A DNA stretch of 64,000 bases from Diphasiastrum complanatum (Eukaryota; Streptophyta; Lycopodiopsida; Lycopodiales; Lycopodiaceae): contig CM055102.1 of assembly GCA_029204225.1 (NCBI GenBank), forward strand, positions 22,177,918 through 22,241,917, read 5' to 3'. The notes under the pieces are model-generated. The model saw only the letters and a program-made list of their open reading frames with translations, was not told where the DNA came from and did no database searches. Numbering within the stretch: the stretch's first letter is position 1; each line of letters starts with the position of its first letter. The position numbers were made by a program, and so were the translations under genes. This document shows, in pieces, positions 31,831 through 44,052 of this stretch.

Positions 31831-34800
31831 TCAAGCCACGAAAAAAACAAATATCAGGAGAAATATGAGTAGAACAAAGAATATTTTCATGATTAGCCAT
31901 CGATTTGAGGATATTCGATTTAGATACTTGAGTAGTGCTCCTTGTGCCCCTTCTACATTTGCCAATGTGTCATCCATATTCTCATCAATCCTGCTCAAAG
32001 GTAATACCACAAAAACCGAATTAAATTGAATGAGAAGATATCTGATGTGCCCTACAGCAATTGCTGGCAGCTTGTGAACTCTAAATTAATTTAAGCTTCT
32101 GCTTTTGTAAGTAATCAATAAGGGTTTAAAAATTGACCATCATCAATCTTCATGGTTTCTTGAAGCGAAAACAAAATCCTTGTAATTGCCGAATTACCTT
32201 ATAGCCATCTCGCCTTGTTCAGCAACCATAGTGGCCAGCTGAGTAAATATGTTGCTAAGCTCTGAAATGGTGGACTCGACATTTTGAATTGCTTCTGCCC
32301 TACTTTGCATGTAGCTGGTATCTTGCACAGGAGCTAGCTGCTGTTCCATATGCCCCTGAGCAGATCTTGGAGATGAAGTACCCTCTCCAACTGTACGCCT
32401 CCTTTGAGATCACATACCATGAAGCCTAATCAGTAGATTTAGAGTCATTGCCAATATAAACGAAGCTCCACACTTCTTCCCAGAATTTCAAACGAAAAGC
32501 GGTGTCATTTAAGACCAAACCTTATAAACATGAAACATCTGAGAATAGTTACCATGTGCTTTCAACAGCAAATCATAGATTTTGACACTATTTCTCAGAA
32601 CACACATGCTATAAACTGCTACTCACATTCAATTCCAAAATACCTAACCAAATTAAAATGAGCAAGTTTACTTGGGGCAAGATATGATTCCAACAATTTT
32701 ATGCCTTCAAAACAGGGCTTCAAATCTAAGCTCTGGAGTCTGATGAATGCGAGTTAGAAATTTCAAGGGGCACATGTACATCATGGTATAACATCTCACT
32801 TGTGCATTTGAGAGGTTAGATGTTCTACCAAGATTAATAAAGCTCAGCTGAGTTTCTATGACTTCCCTGAAGGCCAAGGACAGACAACCTTGTTGAAGGC
32901 TATAATTTTCCCACCCTTTTCAGAATCAGCGGGTCAGGCAATTCACAATCAGCAGGCCCTCCTGGAAGGAATCAGCACATTTACAAAAGTGCCCAAGTTT
33001 TTTGCCAATAACATTAAAAATCTAAAAAATGTTATTCCTTTTGCATTGCACATAACTAGTACTACAGTCTCTACTAGCATAATATATACTAGCTACTGAG
33101 ACAAGTGTCGACTCCTGGGCAGTGAACCCACACAATACACTCCCAAAAAGGATAGAAATAATTGGCTCACTATTTTGGCTGCTGATAGTGAGCACTTCAA
33201 AGTCACATAATGTTATGAATATAGAAACTAGTAGATTATTTTGCATGTCACACAACTTATTTTCAGATACTACTTACATAATATACACTAGTCACTAAAG
33301 TGTCTAGTGCTGACTGTGAAGCAGTAAGTGCAAACTATATTGAAATACAGGTTCCAAATTTACAGGCTACACCTTAATGATGTCAAAACTCGAGGCTAAA
33401 TACATCAAGACTATCAAGAAAACAAATTCAAAGACAAAAAGAATTACTTAAAATATTGTAGTTTTTGAATCTCTGATACTTTACAAATCAAATCAGCCTC
33501 TTTTGATTCTTAAAGAAATTATATTTCGGCTTTTGTTCAAACTGTGATACAAGCCAACACTAGAAGGCTAGCACTAAAGCGCAAAGCCAATCAAACAAAT
33601 GGCTTCCTTGTTTCTTATGAGAATGGCTTGCATCTCTTGGTGAGGTTACACTGAGCTTTGCACAACAGCATATTTCTTTTACACATCATAGTTGCCAGTA
33701 AACTTCATTCCTAGTAACAACTTATATAGAATAAACAACTTACTATGATCCTGTGTACCACTTGTATGTGTACATGAGGCAGCTACACTAAATCTTTTGA
33801 GTTTCTGCAGCTAACTCCCGTTCCTCAGGCAGCCAGTGATATTTGCAGCAATAACATCAAGTTTTTTAGAAGCCACGTGCATTACTGATACTACATGATG
33901 TTAACGATAGAATCGATCTACTTGGAGTACCAGTACCACTAGCTCGCCAAAGCTACTCTTCTCTTCTCTAAAATCGACCTATGTTCTGGTTATCTCCAAG
34001 TCTGTATTTAACCAGAAAATGAGTTTGAAATCAGCTTTCATACTTCTTTTGGCCTTAATAAGTTTTGTGTCACATAGTTACAAAAGATTTGAATCAAGAA
34101 TATTTGAATCGATTCGAACAAGAATTAAAAGATTTGAATCAAGCAATTTAAATAATAATAATTGCTACCCTTTTATTATAAAATGATGCTGTTTAAAGTT
34201 TTAGGGAGCAATGATATTAGATCATATTAGAAACTTGAATGCTACTGATAACACTAAATAGAGATACTTAGGGGAGATAATGAAGATTCTAAACACCAGA
34301 AGATTCAAATCACTTTTGTCACCCATACTCACACAAAAACTCAGTGAGTCAGCAGCTCTATTCATTGTGCAAGAGTGAGATTTAGAAAGTAGATTTCCAC
34401 AAATATATATTGCAAAAAAGTGACTAAAGAACTGATTCGACTCAATTCAAAAAGGTTAAAATTACGATTTGTTGTGACTAAGTTGTGTCATACCCATCCA
34501 CGTTTCCAATAGCCCCTCCACTTTCCAAAACTTCATGAACAATGTCTCAAAGCCTCTCATTGGCCTCTGTGGCCTCTATGTTTGGTCTGCTTTGTAGTAG
34601 ACCACATTGATCACTTGGCTTTTGTTTTTCAAATTTTCTTGACAGAGTTCATCAAAAGCATCATTCAAATTTCATATATGCTAATTTCTGAGAGGAGAAA
34701 GAAATGTATGATCAAATGCAAACTACTCAACCTCTATTTTGAGGGACAATAGTAAAAGGAGAAATTGGATCCCAAGTATTATTGTCTTAACACGTTGTTG

Positions 34801-36600
34801 AGAAACTAAGTTTGAGCCTTTATTGGCTACCCTTGCCCACCAATTGGCGTAACCTTTAATTTAAACTATTGAGTGTGTAAAGACTTGAGAGCCCTTTGTT
34901 GAAGAACCCTGGGTAGTGAACTGGAGGGCTTCAGATTGCTGCCAGCTTGTCATCTTAGCTTCAGTCTTAGCTGGACAATCACCATTGTTGACAATTTTCT
35001 TCTCTATTCTTCTACTTTATGCATGATCTTGTGTTAAGTGTGTTTTCAACTCTGCAGGAGTGCATGGAGGACATGCTCGCAAAGACCAACTTAGTAATAA
35101 AAAACAACCACATTGCATCTAAATCAATCAAAAGCTTCAATTGTCTCAATAATCATACCTTAAATCGAAAACATCAGTAGATGCAGATCCATTGCTCCAA
35201 GGAGGAGGTGTATCACTTGAAATTGCATTGCTCTTTGTGGCCAGTGGCCGTTGGCGCATAAAGGGATTTACCCTTTCCTTTGAAGCAGTGGCAGAAAAAA
35301 GTTGTCGTCTGTTTGCATGAACTTTCAAGTTCTGAAACAATGATCCCATAGACACTACCATACTTAAGTGTTGCTTGAAGGGTTACAGTCACATAAGCTT
35401 TGTTACATTAAGAGAAAATTAGATGAAACTTCTAAATAACTATATTTTCTTCAGAAAAGCTGCTTGAGCCTTTTCCAGTTCAGAACATGCTAGGGGCCAG
35501 TCATCTTAAAACGTAACAAAACCTTATCTCAAGTCTTCACGTGAGCATTAACATTGTAAAGCTTCTATATAAAATGCAAACTTCTAATCAGCTAAGTGTG
35601 CAAATAAATACTAAAAAAAAATCCTCACATATTCAATAAAATTCCTCAAATCTGATGCTAATAGACATAAAAAATGAGATACCTCAGTGCGCATTGTGAG
35701 AACATCCTTAAATTCCTTGGTTGTAGTCATAAGTCGGCTTTTCAGATTATCCACAACAGTCGAAGAATGCTCAGTACTATGCTTAGAACTGTTCGCACTG
35801 TCATTTCGTGTATCACAAAGACGCTGAAGATCTGAAATTGCTTCATTTAAGGCTGTTATATCCTGCTTGACTACAACTGTAAGCTCCTGAATCTCCACTA
35901 TTGGGTCATCAAACATCGATGTTCTTTTTGCCACTACAAGGTAAACAAATAAGCATGCAATGATGAGAACAATCAATGATCATTCAAGAGGTTCTTTAGG
36001 CGTTTCTCTCAACAGGAGCGAGAATGGGAACAATCAATTACATACCATTTACTTGTACTACGAATGCATTTTTGTACTACCATTAGGTACATTTAGTTAC
36101 ATATGAAGAATAAGCCCTCAATATATCAGAGTGCCCTCATTCATCGTCCACACAATAAACCTCCAAAATAGAGACTTCTAGCCATTAGAGTAATACAGAT
36201 GATAGTTTCTGCCCGCGTAATTAAATAAATGTGTGGTCAACAGAACGGATCTATGTTTATCTCAACACCTGCAAGAGACTATTGAAATTCAGAGGGCTTG
36301 CATTTCCTCGAAGGGCTTGTACTCACACTTTGCTAATTTTGAAAGCTTTTGAGATGTTTGGTGAATGCTTAAGCCAATTTGGGACGCTCGCCTGTTGAAC
36401 TCTGACTGTGCATATCCAGATGTCTGAGGTGCCTGAAGCCCCTGCAACTTTGTTGGGCCTTCCAGAGATCCATTTGCAGTCAGGGAATTGTGATTGACAG
36501 CCGAGGCCTGACTCTTTCTCAACCTGTCAGCTATTGCAAGGAACTCCGTAGTTCTGTCCTTGTAGGAAGATGGAGGCATCGATCCAAAAGAGCTTTGCAT
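31831..36600 (-). CDS. SYP32: SYP31/SYP32-type Golgi syntaxin (Qa-SNARE, Sed5 family)
   Basis: Five exons on the minus strand join in frame: 36600-36327, 35933-35683, 35331-35159, 32401-32198 and 31990-31831. They give 353 residues, close to the 340-350 usual for plant SYP3. Sed5-type syntaxins act at the Golgi in ER-Golgi and intra-Golgi fusion. The start carries the Sed5 N-peptide-like SSYKDRTTEFLAIADRLRKS, then EFNRRASQIGLSIHQTSQKL and the MFDDP...EIQELTVVVKQDI segment of the Habc bundle. NRRQLFSATASKERVNPFMR and PLATKSNAISSDTPPPWSNG are the conserved linker. The SNARE motif runs from SYMQSRAEAIQNVESTISEL through VAEQGEMAIRIDENMDDTLA, with the zero-layer Gln in EQGEM. A single C-terminal membrane span (WLIMKIFFVLLIFLLIFVFF) ends at VA-stop. 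Intron 3 is about 2.76 kb; the others are 207-393 bp. SYP31 versus SYP32 cannot be settled here. Confidence 0.92.
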
Positions 36601-37700
36601 TCTGGAAGATCAAATCTTTAGCACATAAAACTTATTTGGAGTTTCAAACTTTCCAGGATCAGAATAGAACCTGGGAATCAAATTTGATCCCCAAGAGGCC
36701 GTGCTTGACTTTGAAAAGGATAAAGCAAGAAAGGCATGAAGCTTATTATCACTAAAGGGATGAACCGATACCTTCCCTTAAGCAACTCCTAATTATGTAG
36801 TCATCATGGCTTAGGTTTGAATCAACTGTTGCTCATAGAAACTAGTGTGGTACAGAAACCTGGCTCGGAGGGGCATAAACTATTGTACGCACAAATATCA
36901 AGAGTTGAAAGCTGCAAGAAACTGAAACCAGAGTTGTTGAATCTTTAGTCTTGTATGACCTGATTTGGAGTGATGGAGCTGGCAGCCACTGAAAATCTTC
37001 ATCAAACTTGAACAACAATTGCTCAGAGAAACAGAGCCTCAATGCGCTCGCGGTTCAAAAACTATGAACCTGAATTTGGCACTACATCAGCTAACTGTCG
37101 CACAGGTATTCCAGCACATCCCATCAGGACTATCGAAAAACTCAGCCGCGATCCACATCAGGCCATTTTCCAAACATCTCAACAACGCTCCAACCTTCTT
37201 CATCATAGCCGAACCCTTCTGCTCCAACAAAATGTTCCTGCAGAAATTGCGACCTACAAAGGCAACGGCAGCGCATCATTTGCCCCTCAGACAAGAAAAC
37301 CCTTGCAAAACAACCGCAAGGACAGAAACCATACCACGCAACAATAAACCTTAAAACAAAAATCTCAAGATCTTGACACCAATAAATCTCAATGTTTCTT
37401 TCCCACCATCAAAATCCCTCATCAACCACCCCGAAACAACCATTAGTGAGCCACCAAATTCCCAGATCGATCTGCTAAACCCTCACATTCTGTCAGCTTC
37501 AAGGATTCGCCATGCCTTTTCTATTCAATCTCATCAGATTTCAGAATCCGATCCAGATTCCCCCCAAAAACACGATCGATACCAAATCTTTATCGTCTCT
37601 TCTCCTCCTCTCTCTCTCTCTCTCTCTCTCTTCATGCTTCTGTGTTGCTGGTGGCGGTGGTGGTGGTTGGAGGTAAAGCCATGTCACATGGAGCATTTTT
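36601..37700 (-). promoter_or_regulatory. Probable 5' leader and promoter of the syntaxin gene
   Basis: Upstream of the syntaxin ATG. Read on the minus strand, a (GA)n tract at about 37606-37631 followed by GATCGATCTGGGAATTTGG-type sequence resembles the purine-rich transcription start regions of plant genes. Several overlapping open frames on the plus strand (37019-37711) have no homology I recognise and look like chance. The leader could contain an intron, as it is about 1 kb. Confidence 0.35.
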
Positions 37701-37711
37701 TGGGGAGGTGA

Positions 37712-37948
37712 TGAGGCCTAATGGCACATTGCATTTTATGGCGCCCACTTGGATGCTAGCCACGTGTCACATCTGCCACTTGGATTTTTCCTGCTCGTCG
37801 ATTATACTAAGAATGAAGCAATGTCGGAATGCTCGATAAGGAATCCGACGGTGGCGAGATTAAAATCTACGTGTGCCAAATGATGTCATTTTAGAATTAA
37901 AAGGGTGCCTTTCCATGCCGGCCCATTACCCATTATGTGTCAAAAGTG
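37712..37948. other. Spacer upstream of the syntaxin gene
   Basis: No coding or repeat structure that I can support. It includes GCCACGTGTCA (37758-37768), an ACGTG-core G-box-like motif. Confidence 0.3.
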
Positions 37949-38175
37949 CATCTTAGTTTCCAAGGGGGGGCTGAACTTGGGACCCAAGAAACATTGAATA
38001 CGAAGCTAACCAACTCAACCAACCGAGTTGGCGGGCCTGAACTTGAGACCAAAGAAACTTTGAATACGAAGCTAACCAACTAAATCAACCTGGTTAGATA
38101 CCCATAAAAAAATGCTTCTCGGTTTCTAAGGGAAGGCTCGAACGTGGGACCAAAGCAACTTTGAAACCCGTCTCA
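37949..38175 (-). repeat. Cluster of three tRNA-derived SINE copies
   Basis: On the minus strand each copy has an internal Pol III promoter layout. Copy 1 has A-box-like TGGTTGAGTTGG (complement of 38010-38021) and B-box-like CCAAGTTCAGCC (complement of 37969-37980), with the 3' end TTGGAAACTAAGATGCA. Copy 2 spans about 38034-38095 (GGTCTCAAGTTCAGGCC as B box). Copy 3 is a 3' fragment, 38101-38175 (GGTCCCACGTTCGAGCC, then AGAAACCGAGAAGCATTT). The same core appears at 40370-40460 and 62390-62480. The A-to-B spacing of about 30 bp fits a tRNA gene head. Confidence 0.65.
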
Positions 38176-40149
38176 CAACCCCATTTGCATGCACTTTGTG
38201 ACCCCCTCACGTGATAGGCTTGGCAACAAAAATAAAAATTAGCTTTTGCTGAGAAACCAATCTTTGCTCTATCTCTAACCAGTTTCTCTCTATCTGTGGA
38301 ATTGTTGCCATGTTTGTGTTGATAATAAAACATGCTTAGCAAGTGAGATAATAAAAAAACATGCTTGAGATCGTCATAAGAACTGCTTGACAAGTGAGAT
38401 CAGAGAACACAATGGGTTGTTGCAACTGGTTGAATGGCAAGGCATGTTGTAGCAACTCGTGGACATCCATTCCCTCACCCGTTTTCCATGTTGATGTTAA
38501 TAACGGGCGAGGGGGTAGCATGGAAAAAAATCCCTTAGTGTGTATTGTGTTTTCGAAGAAATGGAAGGGCGGGCATGTGAAAATTTTTAGTGATATTTAA
38601 TTATAGGCCGAGCCTAAATTCTTTGGAGAGTTTGAATTAGGCATGATGTCTTGTGCCCGATCAAGTGGCTTCCACTGCGATTGTATATGGTTTAGCTTCA
38701 CACGAGAATTATGAAATAGAACAAACATATGCATTTATGAAATTTAGATATAAAATGGAATCGGCATGAAACAAAATAGACATCAAAATTTATAAAATCT
38801 AGATCATAACATGGAATAGGCATGTGTTATGGTGCTTGAATTATGCCCATATTCCATAAAAAAAAGTTTGGTATCATGTTGCTTTTTAAATGACGGTATG
38901 CTGGTTAGTGTTGTTGTGACCTTATACATTAATTTTCGCAAGTTTATAGTTTGTAAACTCTTTTAGACTCTTCATCCCTTCTATAAGTTCATAGTTTGTC
39001 ATCCCTTGTTTTAGGCCTCAACACATAGTCACTTTTAGAAGTCATGGGACTATCATCGACATGGACAAAAGAGATCTGCTTCACCATCACCCCAACCTCT
39101 CTATGTTGTCTCAACATGCAGATCTTGTGGATTGCGTGATTGACTCTACTCTTCGTGTGGAGCGTTGACACAAAAAATAAGACAAGCTCGAGTTTCATCA
39201 AGAAGAGTTGTTTTGTGGAAGATATTTTGTTGTGCAAACATTAGGAGAATTTAGTAGGACATGGCATGCTAGTAGTTTCACAACAAGATTTTAAATAGAG
39301 TTTATTGTCAAATTCCAAAGTGATATTAGAGAGCACACATTATCCATTCATATGCTCCCACTTCCTCAAGTAGTTGTCATTCATCAACACAATATTCACA
39401 AAATGGAATAGACAACGACTGAGAATAGACAATTTACTAGTATTATGTGGCACTTTTGGTTCCTTCAACTTGACCATAAAAGTGAAAAAAATAGACAAGC
39501 AACCACCACAAAATGAAATATTTATAGTAGAACTGCATTCTTTGAACAAATATCATCTTTAGAGACTTGCTAATCTTATCATAGTAATTGAAATAACTAA
39601 CAAACAACCATAAAATACCATCCCCCAACGTCAAGAATCATCACCAGACAACTTCTAGCAAATTGTCAGACTAGTTATTGATGATAGTATCCCCACCTAA
39701 CAATATGTTTGTCACATAATCAGTGGGCAAATCAACCAACACCAAGTTGGCACTATATAATGTCTTCTTTCCCTTATGCATCCTACCTAACAAAAATTTC
39801 ATCTTCATAAATTCTCTCATATGCTAGTACTCATCGGAACAACCTCTAGTAGATAAGGCATCTATAGTTAAATAGATGTCTCCTTGCAATCCTCTTCAAA
39901 AGACAATACTCAAGATCTGACTCTAATCATGTAGCTTTTGTGAATTCGTGTCCTCTTTCTCCTCTTTACACATGTTTCTTGTACTGGACTGTCATTGGTC
40001 TTTTGAGTACTTGCTTCAACTTTTCTCTTACCTTTTCTATCTGTAATTCGGTTTTCATGAACCATTGCAAAAGTTGGCCTAGTAAAAAGAAGCCAATTGT
40101 TTTACAATCAAATATTATGAAATAAAAATGCTTTTGCAAGAACAATGAT
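38176..40149. other. Spacer with unassigned, probably transposon-derived sequence
   Basis: No gene supported. Short open frames at 38394-38600 (plus) and 39340-39549 (minus) are unrecognised. Minus-strand sequence at about 39640-39860 (HMREFMKMKFLLGRM and similar) may be old copia gag, but the resemblance is too weak to assert. Confidence 0.3.
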
Positions 40150-40350
40150 ATAACAAAGGTTCCTACCTCCACACAAGATAGTTTTGCAACCAATCTAATT
40201 CTAAAATCATCCATTTAAGGAAGGTCAATTGCACATCCAAGTTTTCTATAGCAACGAGTGCTAATAGAGTTTTGATTGATTTTAGCTTAACTACATGGCT
40301 AAATTTTTTTGACAAATCAATGCCATGAACTTGTAAAAAGCCCATTCACC
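40150..40350 (-). pseudogene. Copia reverse transcriptase relic
   Basis: The minus-strand frame reads KGFLQVHGIDLSKKFSHVVK followed by LKSIKTLLALVAIENLDVQ and LTFLKW. This aligns with the first conserved block of copia RT (KGFTQ-x-GIDY-x-ETFAPVVK, then the block ending in LDVKTAFLNG). The catalytic region is not preserved and flanking frames are broken. Confidence 0.65.
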
Positions 40351-40366
40351 ATTGAATGAGCTTTAT

Positions 40367-40470
40367 CCAATAGGGGTGGCTTAGTTGGTAAGCTTGTCGT
40401 TCATAGTTTCTTTGGTCCTAGGTTCAAGTCCCCCTTGGAAACCAAGATGTAGTAAATGAGTTTTTTAAAT
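40367..40470 (+). repeat. tRNA-derived SINE copy
   Basis: TGGCTTAGTTGG (40377-40388) matches the Pol III A box and GGTTCAAGTCC (40421-40431) matches the B box, at tRNA-like spacing. CCCTTGGAAACCAAGATG follows, as in the other copies, then a T-rich stretch. Confidence 0.7.
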
Positions 40471-41106
40471 TTTAAACCCATATTAAATTGTACTTCTTTT
40501 TTAATGTCCACTTATTGTCAATGATATTCTTGTTGTAGAGGAACAACAAAGGTCCATGTCTGATTTTTTTTACTGTTATTAGAAATTGATTTCTACTTTG
40601 CATAGACTCCTTCCACTTGTTAGAGTCTTTGTCTATATGAGCTTTTGAAACTAATATTGGTCTCTATGATTGTCCAAAATGACTGAGGAGTATACTTCTC
40701 TGGTGGTTGTCTAGCTTGTGAAAATGTTGTTGGTGGAGACTATTCCTCTTCAAAATTAGAAGAATGTGAATGAGTAGGATGTGAAATAGAGGGGCAACAA
40801 CATCATATGCTACAAATGGATGATCTTTTTATTGTTGAGGAATTGTATTATAGCTAGGAGGAATAAATTTAGATGAGATTGCTTTAAAGTCATAAAATTG
40901 ATCTCAAGAAAGATTACATCTTTGCCCAATAGTATCGAATGTGAAAAAAGTAGATTTTGTATGGATCCAAACTTCCAAAATACTTGGCTAAGATCTTTGC
41001 ACAACAAGCTACAAAAGTTAGAAATGGCAAAGCATCCTAATGCTACCTTTGATACACATGAACTTGACAAAGCATTCAAGTGACAAAAGAAACTAATAAA
41101 AGGTAC
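40471..41106. other. Spacer before E3, likely repeat debris
   Basis: No supported gene. The 61-codon plus frame at 40898-41083 has no recognised motif. Confidence 0.3.
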
Positions 41107-41596
41107 TGATGGCAGCCAAAAATAGCAGCAAACAGGGCTCCCAACAGCAGCCTACCACTTTTGGAAACCTCTTAAGATCATACACAAAAGCTTGAAGACA
41201 ATACACAAAGCAATGCTCTCAATGGAGGAAGAAACTGTGACAATGATCTATTGATCTCTCTCAACAATACAAAAAGGTTCTCCAACCTGTTCTCCACAAA
41301 TTTCAGCCTAATATAGGTGAGAGAGATGACTCTCTCTCTCCTCTCTCTAGAACTTAGGACCCAATTTTAGGGCACCAGTAACCTAATATAGCCAATTTTG
41401 GCCTATATGTCCAAATAACATGATTTTGGTGTCATTTCGAAGGTCCTGAAGTTTGAGACTTCTTCAACATGAAATATATACTAAAATAAAAGTATCTAGG
41501 CCTCTTTCACACGTGTGAAGGGTTATATCCAAAACTATGTACAAAAATTGCCAATTTAGGCCTCAAACTAGCTAGGAAATGTTGACAATTTTCACA
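41107..41596 (-). repeat. E3 3' LTR
   Basis: Bounded on the plus strand by TGATGGCAGCC and CAATTTTCACA, and on the inner side by the polypurine tract. It contains TTCACACGTGTGAA (41506-41519) and short GA/CT runs near 41320-41347. No partner LTR survives in the window, so the outer end at 41107 is inferred from the TG alone. Confidence 0.6.
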
Positions 41597-41606
41597 CTCC
41601 CTCTTC

Positions 41607-42252
41607 AATTTAACTTGCTAGTTTTACAACACTACTTTGCTCCAACCTAAGAATGATCTCCATCATGATAATAGATCTCTTCTCAAGTGTTCTAATATGT
41701 ACAATATGAAGTACAACATAATTGATATAGATAATAGTGCCCATATAGGATGCTTCACTATTTCTTACATCAATTTTACATAGAATGGTGAACAAGATAC
41801 ATGTAAAAGAACATAGAATCATAATGAAATGATTCCTCCATGTATCCACCTTTTAATTCTCTGTAAAACAGCAGCAAACAAGTTGTAAGTGAAAGTAACC
41901 AACAAGTGTTTGCATGCCTCCTCCACATTCCACTATGCCCATAGTGAATGCACCATGTATCTCCATGAATGAACCTCCATCACCACCTTGCCTTTGTAGA
42001 TCTCCAATCCATGAAATCCCTTGAGTGAATGAATTCCAGAATGATGTGTTCTCTCGTCCATTTGAATGAGCAAAACCTGAACTTGAAATACTTGAAGTAT
42101 CTCTACAGGATTTGCATACAACACTTCATCCTACATTGTCAACAATCTGCCAATTTGCCAACACTAGGATGCTAGATCTTGAACTTTGCTCAAAAGTAAA
42201 CATATTGACCACTTCAATATCTTTCAAGATTTGAATGAATGCATGTACTTGA
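41607..42252 (-). other. E3 3' tail, conserved with E2
   Basis: On the minus strand CKIDVRNSEASYMGTIIYIN and RSIIMMEIILRLEQSS (about 41640-41790) match the E2 tail just before its polypurine tract. The upstream part is broken by stops. No RNase H catalytic pattern is evident. Confidence 0.55.
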
Positions 42253-44052
42253 TCATAAAAACCAGCAATGATAACTATTCCATCTCCAAGATCCAAAAAA
42301 AACTATGGAACTAGTTTCATTGAATTTTGACAATTCCAACACATTGACATGACAATGTTCAATCATGAGATTAAACAAGTAAGGTAGAGTAAAAGGATAG
42401 TTCCTTGCTGCTCCAAGAACCTTACTTGAACCTTCAAGGACCTGTAAAAACAAATCCAAAATGCTTTGCCCATGTGGCTCCCCTTTGATGCTTTTGACTA
42501 GCTTCCAATTGCTACTTGCCTCTTGGTGTTGATGAAGCAATTCAAGATAAACATCTTGATCTTCCAATAAAACATCAAGGACTTTGCATTTATAAACATC
42601 TTCAGATCTGAACCTTTGAAGATACTCCCTCTCAAACACATGATTAACATCCCGTAAGATCTCATCATTGCTTGATTTCAACCTTTCACTATAGTTAGTG
42701 AAAACAATGTCACCATCATAAACCAAAAGATAGATTTCTACAATTCTATCCAACATGAAGTAGAGTAGATGAAGTTGAGTATCAAACCTAATCAAACCAG
42801 CCCATTTGAGCTCAAACAAAACCTCAGTGAGCTCACCAATGAGATCTTCCTTGCCTTGAAGAAATTGCCACTTGAGTTGCTCCATGTAGTCTTCTTCATC
42901 CAACCTTTTGCCATCTTGATCATGCATGAACACTCCACCACAATCATAGCATCCTTTGAGTTGATGAAGAGATGTAAGATCCATGTCTTGGATCTTCCCA
43001 AGAGTCACTCTTCCTTTGCCCTTTCCTTCACAAGACTCCCTCTTAATGATCACACCACAAAAGTTAGCAATCTCCCTCTTGATAGTTGCATCATAAGAAA
43101 TGGAAGAGTCTCGAACATTAGAAGCCATGAAAAGAATACATGGTACCTTCAACATAAGAATGATTGAAGTACTTTTTCTTGCCAAACCTGGACTTCTAAT
43201 CAATGATATAGGTAATGATAATGAACCCTCACTATCATTCACAAAAGCATCATTCAAAGTACATCCTACTTTGAACACTTCACATTCATCTCTTCCTTTT
43301 GACTTGAGATCTTCCTCACCAAGTCTCAAGATAGAACCTTTTAATCTACTTTCTTTATGAATACATGTGACACCACTTGTTGCACAAATGAATTTCTTGG
43401 ACTCATCACATAAAGATGCAAAAGAAACTTTTTCTTCCATCATGCTCAAAGCACCAGTTTTTTCCAAATGAGTAAATAAGTCATTAGCAACAACCATTTC
43501 CAAATACAAGTTTTCATCACCTTTATTGATGAAGTTAGCTCTCTTCTTACCTTTTCCATTTTTGCACTTGCCATGTAGTTCCATTGAAGAGCCACCAAGA
43601 CTTGAAAATCTATGAGTAGAAGAGTTCAAACACGATACTAATTTAGCACCACATGACTCTATTTGACCAGTAGGTAGCACTAGTCCATCTTCAAGATCCA
43701 ATGGATCCAAAACATTGATCATAGATTCACCAAATGTTGCCAAGTTAGCACAACAATAACTATCTCCAAGAAGCTCATTAGATCTCAATCTAGATCTAGC
43801 ATAAGGAAGCTCTTTAGACTTTGCATAAGATATACCAATCTTATTGATGCTAAAAATTGACTTTTGAAAGTTGAGAGAACCACCAACATCCATTTCATTC
43901 CTCTTTTTAGACATAACAAATGCATCAAGCTTGTAGATTCTACCTTGTCTATTGCCCCTAGCAATCAAGACATCTCCCTTAGTAATGAAGAAAACATCCC
44001 CAACAAACTTTGTCTTGTACCCTTTCTTTAACATTTGACCAACACTTAGCAA
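42253..44052 (-). CDS. 599-codon family ORF: pre-integrase start, unknown middle, altered RT palm without YVDD
   Basis: This is the longest open frame in the window and has no internal stop. Residues 1-50 (LSVGQMLKKGY, GNRQGRIYKLDAF) are the copia pre-integrase segment. No integrase HHCC or DDE pattern follows. Residues about 60-380 are unrecognised but clearly shared with E2, for example SYAKSKELPYARSRLRSNEL, VFKVGCTLNDAFVNDSEGS and KSTSIILMLKVPCILFMASN. About 395-470 align with copia RT: EEDYMEQLKWQFLQGKEDLI corresponds to YMEQPEGF-x3-GKE and VEIYLLVYDGDIVFTN to the YLLLYVDD core, so the catalytic pair is lost. The frame begins after a TGA near 44065 that separates it from the protease start. 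No ATG is needed if it is part of a polyprotein; the first in-frame ATG is at about 44034. Persistence in two copies argues against random decay alone. Confidence 0.75.
   Translation of the reverse strand: MLSVGQMLKKGYKTKFVGDVFFITKGDVLIARGNRQGRIYKLDAFVMSKKRNEMDVGGSLNFQKSIFSINKIGISYAKSKELPYARSRLRSNELLGDSYCCANLATFGESMINVLDPLDLEDGLVLPTGQIESCGAKLVSCLNSSTHRFSSLGGSSMELHGKCKNGKGKKRANFINKGDENLYLEMVVANDLFTHLEKTGALSMMEEKVSFASLCDESKKFICATSGVTCIHKESRLKGSILRLGEEDLKSKGRDECEVFKVGCTLNDAFVNDSEGSLSLPISLIRSPGLARKSTSIILMLKVPCILFMASNVRDSSISYDATIKREIANFCGVIIKRESCEGKGKGRVTLGKIQDMDLTSLHQLKGCYDCGGVFMHDQDGKRLDEEDYMEQLKWQFLQGKEDLIGELTEVLFELKWAGLIRFDTQLHLLYFMLDRIVEIYLLVYDGDIVFTNYSERLKSSNDEILRDVNHVFEREYLQRFRSEDVYKCKVLDVLLEDQDVYLELLHQHQEASSNWKLVKSIKGEPHGQSILDLFLQVLEGSSKVLGAARNYPFTLPYLFNLMIEHCHVNVLELSKFNETSSIVFFGSWRWNSYHCWFL

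Noticed and set aside
37019-37711. Overlapping plus-strand frames of 100-112 codons between the syntaxin gene and the SINE cluster
   Set aside because: No family resemblance, poor start context, and position in the likely syntaxin 5' leader; treated as chance.
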